From the NCBI GenBank assembly GCA_002104895.1, contig MCFG01000091.1:67501-90000 (forward strand): a stretch of 22,500 nt of DNA, read 5' to 3'. Each line of letters starts with the position of its first letter. Positions within the stretch are counted from its first letter, which is position 1. The position numbers were made by a program, and so were the translations under genes. The DNA comes from Anaeromyces robustus. Lineage: Eukaryota; Neocallimastigomycota; Neocallimastigomycetes; Neocallimastigales; Neocallimastigaceae. Positions 10,699-22,500 of the stretch are shown in pieces. Under the pieces are notes generated by a model. That model saw nothing but the letters and a program-made list of their open reading frames with translations. It was not told the origin of the DNA and searched no databases.

Positions 10699-11950
10699 TT
10701 AATTATTCTAATCATTACTACATTTTAAAAATATTAAAAAAAAAAAAAAAAAAGAATTATGAAATGCCACCACCACCTGAAATAACTAAAGAGGAAGAAG
10801 AATTTCTTGATATGTATAGAGATTTCCAACAAAAATTAAAAGATTCCGTATACTATTTAGATGAAGATAAATCAACAACATGTATATATATAAATTAAAA
10901 TTAAAAAAATAATATAAAGTTTTAAATTAAAATTTTATTTCGAAAATTTAAATATATGATTTTAATAATTAAAAATATTTGATTATTATAACTGTCAATT
11001 TTTATTATTCATTAGTTTTCCATCAATATAGTGACAGATTTAGAAAGAAGAAAATAGTAAAGGATATCAAAACTATACCAGCAGGTACATATTATATATT
11101 ATAATTTGAAAAAAAAAATATCAACTTTTACAAAAAATAACTAAGAATAAATTATATATATATATATTATTAATACCATATATTTTTAATATTATAATAA
11201 ATAAAGATAATTTACTATTATTTCCAGAAGAACTTCATAAGATAAAGGATCCAACCAAAAGAATTGGTAAAATTATTAAAATAGATTTTTATTATTATAA
11301 TAATAGTTATATTAAAAAAAAAATTGCTTTAAATTAATATTTATGGTTATATTGTATATATTTTCTAATATAATAGTTAAAAAGAAGTTTAAAAATGAAA
11401 TCACCAGTAAATTATTCGATGCCTTTGAAAAAGAAGAAGATAAAGAAACCAAATCAAATGTAATTTGATGTTTAACTATTTAATATAAATTTATATAATA
11501 TTTATTTAATTTGTTTTATCTATTATACTTAATCCATTATACTTTTAATAATTTTTAATATATTTTTATAATCTTATTTATTTATTTATTTATTTTAAAA
11601 AATAATAAAAACCAAATTAAATAAAAAAAAAAAAAAAAAAAAGAATGTTAATAAACTTATGGTTGATGAAGAAGATAATGAAAATGAAGTTATAGAAGAT
11701 GATGAAGATGATGAAGAAGAAAATGATTACATCGAAGATCATTATGCTGAAGAAGATGATATAGAAGATGATATGAATGGTAATTTTATATATATAGAAT
11801 AATACTTTTATGTTACAAAAAAATCATTAAAAATATTTTTTAAACATTCAAGATTTATTTTATTAACTTTTTTTATTATTATTTATTATAATAATTATTA
11901 TTATTATTATTATATTTTTAATAAATATAGATGAAGATACCTATGAATAA
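10003..11950 (+). CDS. RPC31: DNA-directed RNA polymerase III subunit RPC7/Rpc31, 7 exons, 192 aa
   Basis: This is a subunit of the Pol III-specific trimer (RPC3-RPC6-RPC7) that helps open promoters of tRNA, 5S and other small RNA genes in the nucleus. Exons are 10003-10107, 10755-10881, 11016-11084, 11228-11266, 11377-11459, 11644-11779 and 11931-11950. The layout matches POLR3G/POLR3GL: an N-terminal Gly/Arg tract (MSRGGRGRGRGR), the APTPLFP anchor at about residues 29-35, a short helix EEEEFLDMYRDFQQKLKDS, the HQYSDRF block, a basic middle part, then an Asp/Glu-rich C-terminus containing ENDYIEDHY and ending DEDTYE, equivalent to the END/ETDYI...DEATY ending of the animal proteins. It is slightly shorter than the human subunits. 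The first intron is the largest (647 bp) and holds an ATT run at about 10664-10699. The last exon is only 20 nt. Frame is kept through all six introns. Confidence 0.92.
10664..10699. repeat. (ATT)n run in RPC7 intron 1
   Basis: About eleven ATT units lie near the 3' end of the first intron, followed by an A-run that abuts the exon 2 acceptor at 10754. Read in one frame the repeat gives a Tyr run, which is spurious. Confidence 0.9.
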
Positions 11951-12179
11951 TTTTATTTAATTTTTAAAAATTTTATACAAGCAAAATACAACTTTATATT
12001 TATTTACAAAATGATTTTAATACATAATAATTTTATAATCACTAAAAAAAAGTTATCATTCATTCATTAAAAACACTTTTATATTTGATATAGACAATAA
12101 ATATTTATATATATTTTTCAATTTAAATTTTTAATTATTTACTATTTATAATCTTTATATAATTTATGTTAATAAAAAC

Positions 12180-12225
12180 AAAAAAAAAAAAATAAAAAAT
12201 AAAAAATAAAAAATAAAAAATAAAA
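12180..12225. repeat. (A6T)n heptamer ladder, left arm of an inverted repeat
   Basis: A13-T is followed by four A6-T units. The 34 bp at 12181-12214 are the exact reverse complement of 12444-12477. Confidence 0.95.
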
Positions 12226-12250
12226 GTAAATATATATATATATATTAAGT

Positions 12251-12251
<1 letters not shown>

Positions 12252-12285
<34 letters not shown>
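12252..12285. repeat. T34 homopolymer
   Basis: Thirty-four uninterrupted T lie between the two arms of the heptamer inverted repeat, in the convergent 3' region. Confidence 0.95.
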
Positions 12286-12443
12286 CTTTTTTAATAAAAA
12301 TCCTATTAAAACAATAAATTAAAACAATATCCATTTAAATAATTAAAAAGATGATAATAATAATAAATAATAATAAAATAAAATAAAATATATATATTAT
12401 TTTTCATTATATATAAATAATTTTTATTTCATTTTATTTGTTA

Positions 12444-12478
12444 ATTTTTTATTTTTTATTTTTTATTTTTTTTTTTTA
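12444..12478. repeat. (T6A)n heptamer ladder, right arm of an inverted repeat
   Basis: Three T6-A units followed by T12-A give the reverse complement of the left arm, with 229 bp between the arms. It lies about 290 bp downstream of the DUF4360 stop codon on that gene's strand. Confidence 0.95.
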
Positions 12479-12765
12479 TATTTCTTTTTGTTTTTTCTTT
12501 TTTTATCTTTTTTTATCTTTTTTTTTTTTTTTTTTTTTCTGTTATTATTGTTCTTATATATTTTTTTTATATATATATTTTGATTTTTATATTTATTTAA
12601 TATTTTGTGTTTTGAATTAATTTTTTATATAATTTAATAAAAGAAACTATATTAAATGATATTTTATAATAAAAATAAAATCTTTTATTATATACATATC
12701 ATTTCATTTATATTTATATTGATTGATTCTCTTTTATTCTCTTTTATTTTAAATTATATTGTTAT

Positions 12766-14521
<1,756 letters not shown>

Positions 14522-15150
14522 TATTGCTTTATTTATTTTGTTTTTTCTTTGATATTTTTATTTTTTACTGTTTATATATATATATATTTATTTTTATATA
14601 GTATTCTTTATATATAAAAAAAAAAAAAAAAAAAAGTATATTATTATTTTAAAATATTATAATTAGTATATAATATATAAAGAAAATTGCATAAAAATAA
14701 TATAAATTATTAAATAAAAAACACAAAATTGATATTGATAAGTAAATATCTATGTTCCATTTAACAAAACTAAAAAAAAAAAAAAAAAGAATATTTTCAA
14801 TTGATTATTAAAAAAATTACCGATAATTTTTTTTTGCTCAACAAAAAAAAAAAATTCTTTTGATTTTGTTTAATATATAAATAAGGATTTTCAAATAGTT
14901 CAACTTCCTTTTAAAGGATAAATAATATATATAATTTATAATTAATTTTTGTAATAAATATAATTTTAAATTATATCGAAATTAAAAATCCCAATTACTT
15001 TTATTATATATATAATAAAAAAAATAAAAAGAAATAAAAATAGAATAAAAATACTATTATTTATATATAATATAATAATATTTTAATTATAAGAATTTTT
15101 GATAAATAGTATTGTTATATTTTAATTAAATATGATTAAAAAAAAAAAGT

Positions 15151-15185
<35 letters not shown>

Positions 15186-16378
15186 GTAATATTAATAAAT
15201 ATTAATAAATAATAATATTAATAAATTGATGATACAAATATTACAAACTGTATGATTATTTAGTATTTTATTAATATTTAAAGTTTTTAATACTATAATA
15301 CTATATCAATATATTATAATATATGATTAACACCTCAAATTTATGATGAATTAATATAAATATAAATAAAAAACTGAAATCATATATAAGTAAAAAGTAA
15401 AACAATTATATATTAATTATTAATTATTATTTTTTTTTTATTGTTCAGATATTTAAAATTTTTTATATTATTATATATATAAATATACAACATCAATATT
15501 TAATTTTTTTAATTTTAATACTTGATGTTAACAAATTATTGGATATATTAGCAAATATTAAAAAACAAAAAAAAAAAAGATAAAACGTTGAAAATACTTT
15601 TACCAATAAAAAATATATGCTTTTACTTATTTTATAAAAATTTCATATTTAATTATCTTGAAAGTATTAATAATATTTAAAAATAATAATATTTAAAAAT
15701 ATAATTATTCCATTATGTAAATATAAAAGTCTTTAATTTTATTATATGTATGCTATAAATTAAACCAAAAAAAAGTATATATATAAATAATATATTACTT
15801 ATAATAATATTTAGGATTTGTGGCTTAATTAGAAATGTGTGTTATTGTCATATGATTTACATAAATATTTAAATTTTATGCTTTATTGAATATTTAATGT
15901 TATGTCTATTAATTATTAGCAGTAACTTGTTAATTTATTAATTTGTATTACAAGTTAATATATGGATTATTTTTATATTTAAATTAAAAAAATTAATAAT
16001 TACTATTAAAATTATATAATAACATAATAAAAAAAATGGTTAAAGAAATCATAAAAGAAATTTGGAATTAAAGAATTAAGCATATATTTAGAAATTTCAT
16101 ATAATATTTTAAATTAACATAAATATAAAATATAAATATAAAAATTAAATATAGTAAACTATTTATTTTTTTTATTAAATAAAAGAAATTGCTATATCAT
16201 TTAATAATATTCCTTTTAAAAATATTATATAACAGTTATTTAAATTAATAATCTAATTAAATAAGTTATATATGTATATATATTAGTTATATATATAGCA
16301 ACATAATATTTAGAAAAAGTATATATATATAACAAAAAAAATATAATTTATAACAAAAAAAAAAAAAATAGAAAAATA
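14522..16378. promoter_or_regulatory. Divergent promoter region between DUF4360 and GCP4 genes
   Basis: This 1.86 kb spacer is the longest gene-free stretch in the window and must hold both promoters. It contains A/T-runs, an AAT run at about 15155-15183, a slightly less AT-rich patch at 15815-15865, and an 8-bp inverted repeat at 15923-15957. No tRNA, transposon or coding exon was found. Confidence 0.6.
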
Positions 16379-20023
<3,645 letters not shown>

Positions 20024-20372
20024 ATGAAATTCTACTTATAAAAAAAAAAGTATATATATTAATTTAAATAATACAATGAAAAAAAAAAAACACCATTATT
20101 ATAATAAACCTAAAATAATAATAATAAAAATAAAACTATGATATAAAAAAAGTAGAAAAATATCAAAATATATAATATTTATATTTAATTAAAAATAATA
20201 ATATTATTATTAATTAAAATACATATATAAATAACACTTTTAAATTAATAATTAAAAATAAATATATAAAGCACTTTGTCTATAATTTACTTTATTCTTT
20301 TCTTATGTCTTATTTTATATAAATTAATAAGTTATTATAAAATTTTTAAATTTATAAAAAAATTTTTTTTTA
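20024..20372. terminator. Convergent 3' region between GCP4 and TRM10
   Basis: This 349-bp spacer separates two facing stop codons. It is A- and T-rich with no coding sequence; both 3' UTRs should end here. No stem-loop or specific signal could be singled out. Confidence 0.55.
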
Positions 20373-20960
20373 TTATTTTGATTCTTCATTATCAACAATT
20401 TCTACTTCTATTTCATTTGAACTATTTTCATTTGTACTAATTAAATTTGTACTCTCTGTTGTTTCATTATCATCATTATTATTATTATCATCACTATCAT
20501 TTTCATCATTTACATCTTTATTTTCTGAATCTTCATTGTTTTCTAAGGTATCATGATTTTCAGGATTATTACTTTTATCTTGATTGAACTTTCTTGGTGG
20601 TAAAACATCTAATAAACTTTTTTCCCAATCTTTAGTTTCCAAGAAATTAACAATAATTTTAAACACTTTTAAATTATTTCAAAGAAAAAAGAATAATAGA
20701 AAGAAATTAATATCTTGAAAATATATAAATAAAATTTAAAATATTTATATATATATATTTTCAATATAATTAAATGAAGGGTGTAACTTACTATGATTTA
20801 CAGTTAATACTTTTCTACTTGACATTTTTATAGTTTCATCGATTGGTAATCTTGCTGTAGCAATATTTTGCTTATTTGCTTTTTCTAATGTTAAATTCTG
20901 TAAAAATATTTTTTTTATATATATTTAAATATAAAAAAAAATATTAATATATAATTATTA

Positions 20961-20997
<37 letters not shown>

Positions 20998-21536
20998 ATC
21001 CATAATTTTTTAAAAATTACTTTATATCTATTTTTATCAACAATTCCTCCAATGATATAAATTTTTGATTCGTCAAAAGTATTAATGGTATTTGGTGAGT
21101 CAGCTGTTAAATAAACTAAATTTTCTTTTTCATCTGCAAATAATTCTTCATATGATTTTGAATCAAATATTATCTTTTATTTTTAAATTATTATTATAAA
21201 GATATGTTATAAATTATTATAAAAAAATAAAAATAAATCAATATAAATTTAAAATATAAAATAATAAGAATTGAATATATAAATGTATTATATTATTTAT
21301 AATATTATTTTTTTATTGTAAATTTTAATTATTACTTCACTCTTTCTCCATCTTTCATAGTCTGAAACTTTATCGTCAAAAGCTTCTTTAGTTTTACTTC
21401 CAAAACTTGTACAATAGAGTTTTACTGGATGTAAACTTTGTCTATTATATGAATAACAATGAGTAATTTGACTAACCATACTTTTAATTTCCTTAATATA
21501 TATGAATTATTTTTTAACATTATATTATTAATTTTA

Positions 21537-21570
<34 letters not shown>

Positions 21571-22329
21571 ATAAGTTAAAAATTTATATATATTAATTAT
21601 TAATTTATATTCATTATAATTTAAATTTCAAATGAATTTTATTAAATATTAACCTTTTCCATCATTAAATTATCAAATGATTCATCAATAACAACTCTCA
21701 TAGAACTTGGAGTTTGTTCACATTCTCTTCTTCTTGGTGGTCTTTTACTTATTCCTTAATGAAATATTAGTAATATCAAATTATAATTAGTATATTTTTT
21801 ATCTTTTCTTTGGAATTAATAATATTATTTTATTTATTAAACAATGAATATAATAATAAAAAAAAGTCATAATAATGTCATAATAAAAAATGTTTTTTTA
21901 AAAAAAAAAAACTAAAAATTATTATAATGAAATTTAATTTTTAAATTTCATGAAATCACATTTCATTTATATACCTAATTTTTTTTCCATTTTTCTTCTT
22001 GCTTTAATTTCCTTTCTTTTCTTTAATCTTTTTAATCTTCTTTCTTCTGCAGTTGCTTCCCATTTTTCTTCTCTTAATTTCTTTTTCCTTTGACGTTTAG
22101 ACATTGGATTAGGAGTTGTATAGCCATTTTTTGGTATATTTAATTCTTGACTTAAAGATTCAATATTTTCTTTTAATTTATTAGCTGCTATATATTCTTT
22201 TTCTAAAATTGAATTATTATTATTATTATTATTATTTTCTATATTTTTAGTGTCATTATTAGTATTAATGTTGGTATTGATATTGACACTTGAATTATTG
22301 CTATTATTTTCAGAAATATTATTATCCAT
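20373..22329 (-). CDS. TRM10: tRNA (guanine(9)-N1)-methyltransferase Trm10, 6 exons, 387 aa
   Basis: Trm10 methylates N1 of guanine 9 in tRNAs using S-adenosylmethionine and belongs to the SPOUT superfamily. Exons in coding order are 22329-21975, 21754-21654, 21491-21336, 21173-21021, 20897-20792 and 20665-20373. Residues 1-40 are Asn/Ser-rich with an Asn8 run. A basic Lys/Arg helix follows ([17 protein letters not shown] to about residue 118), as in yeast Trm10, where this region contacts tRNA. The SPOUT domain starts near [12 protein letters not shown] (about 137). It then carries [21 protein letters not shown], the cofactor-site loop [12 protein letters not shown] (Asp250, equivalent to the proposed catalytic Asp of yeast Trm10), [17 protein letters not shown], and ends [14 protein letters not shown] at residue 316, the usual family end. 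A further 71 residues form an Asp/Glu/Asn/Ser-rich acidic tail. The start is the first ATG before the Asn-rich leader. Confidence 0.95.
20966..20995. repeat. A30 homopolymer in TRM10 intron 4
   Basis: Thirty A on the plus strand are poly(T) on the coding strand, inside the intron between exons 4 and 5. Confidence 0.95.
21538..21568. repeat. A31 homopolymer in TRM10 intron 2
   Basis: Thirty-one A on the plus strand are poly(T) on the coding strand, about 45 nt upstream of the exon 3 acceptor at 21492-21493. Confidence 0.95.
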
Positions 22330-22500
22330 AATGAATTATATAAATATTCTATGATAAATATTTTATTTTATTTTATTTTATTTTATTATATTTTATTTTA
22401 ATTATTTTATATATAGTTTTTATTTATTAATTTTATTTACATTTTTTAAAAAAAAAAATTTAAAATTTTGAAAATCAAAAATAGTATTATCTACCAATCA
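22330..22500. promoter_or_regulatory. 5' flank of TRM10
   Basis: This is the start of the TRM10 upstream region, cut by the window end. It contains (TTTTA)5 at 22361-22385. No other element can be called. Confidence 0.5.

Larger units (their letters stand above)
11951..12765. terminator. Convergent 3' region between RPC7 and the DUF4360 gene
   Basis: This 815-bp stretch lies between the stop codons of two genes that face each other, so both cleavage/polyadenylation regions should be here. AATAAA-like strings are too common to choose one. It contains a T34 run (12252-12285), an (A6T) ladder at 12180-12225 and its mirror at 12444-12478. Open frames through these runs encode only Phe/Leu/Tyr and are not genes. 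Confidence 0.55.

Overview
The window is nuclear DNA from a very AT-rich eukaryote, most likely an anaerobic gut fungus (Neocallimastigomycota) or a close zoosporic relative. This is inferred from the sequence alone. Non-coding DNA is almost entirely A and T, with homopolymer runs of 30-35 nt and long ATT/AAT tracts. Coding exons stand out as less AT-rich islands, introns are GT-AG, and proteins carry Asn- and Lys/Glu-rich insertions. A flagellar axoneme gene (CFAP45) points to a swimming stage. A DUF4360-type secreted protein and an XRCC1-type protein suit an early-diverging fungus. An amoebozoan such as Dictyostelium, which has no flagella, fits less well.

Seven spliced genes can be reconstructed exon by exon, and reading frame is kept through every splice. 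In order they are: (1) 400-1108, minus, 136 aa, a small AN1 zinc-finger protein of the IGHMBP2 type; (2) 2477-5678, minus, 503 aa in 11 exons, CFAP45, a microtubule inner protein of flagellar doublets; (3) 7197-9515, plus, 500 aa, an XRCC1-like protein with two BRCT domains but no recognisable N-terminal domain; (4) 10003-11950, plus, 192 aa, RNA polymerase III subunit RPC7/Rpc31; (5) 12766-14521, minus, 297 aa, a secreted DUF4360-type protein; (6) 16379-20023, plus, 768 aa, gamma-tubulin complex component 4; (7) 20373-22329, minus, 387 aa, the tRNA (guanine-9-N1) methyltransferase Trm10.

Genes 2/3 and 5/6 are divergent pairs separated by 1.5-1.9 kb. Genes 4/5 and 6/7 are convergent. There is no operon, and the genes are ordinary eukaryotic housekeeping or structural genes. 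Two deal with microtubules (CFAP45 in the axoneme, GCP4 in microtubule nucleation at spindle poles and probably basal bodies). Two touch tRNA (Pol III makes it, Trm10 methylates it). One is for DNA break repair and one is secreted. I see no sign of joint regulation.

The spaces between genes hold low-complexity DNA. The structured parts are a 26-bp tandem repeat at 2028-2175, a 34-bp perfect inverted repeat of an (A6T) ladder between the convergent genes 4 and 5, and two trinucleotide tracts of more than 50 units lying against 3' splice sites. I found no tRNA, rRNA, transposon or CRISPR array. I saw nothing that amounts to a new multi-gene system. The items most worth a second look are the XRCC1 domain loss, the tiny start exons on both sides of one divergent promoter, the 26-bp array, and the repeats placed at splice sites.
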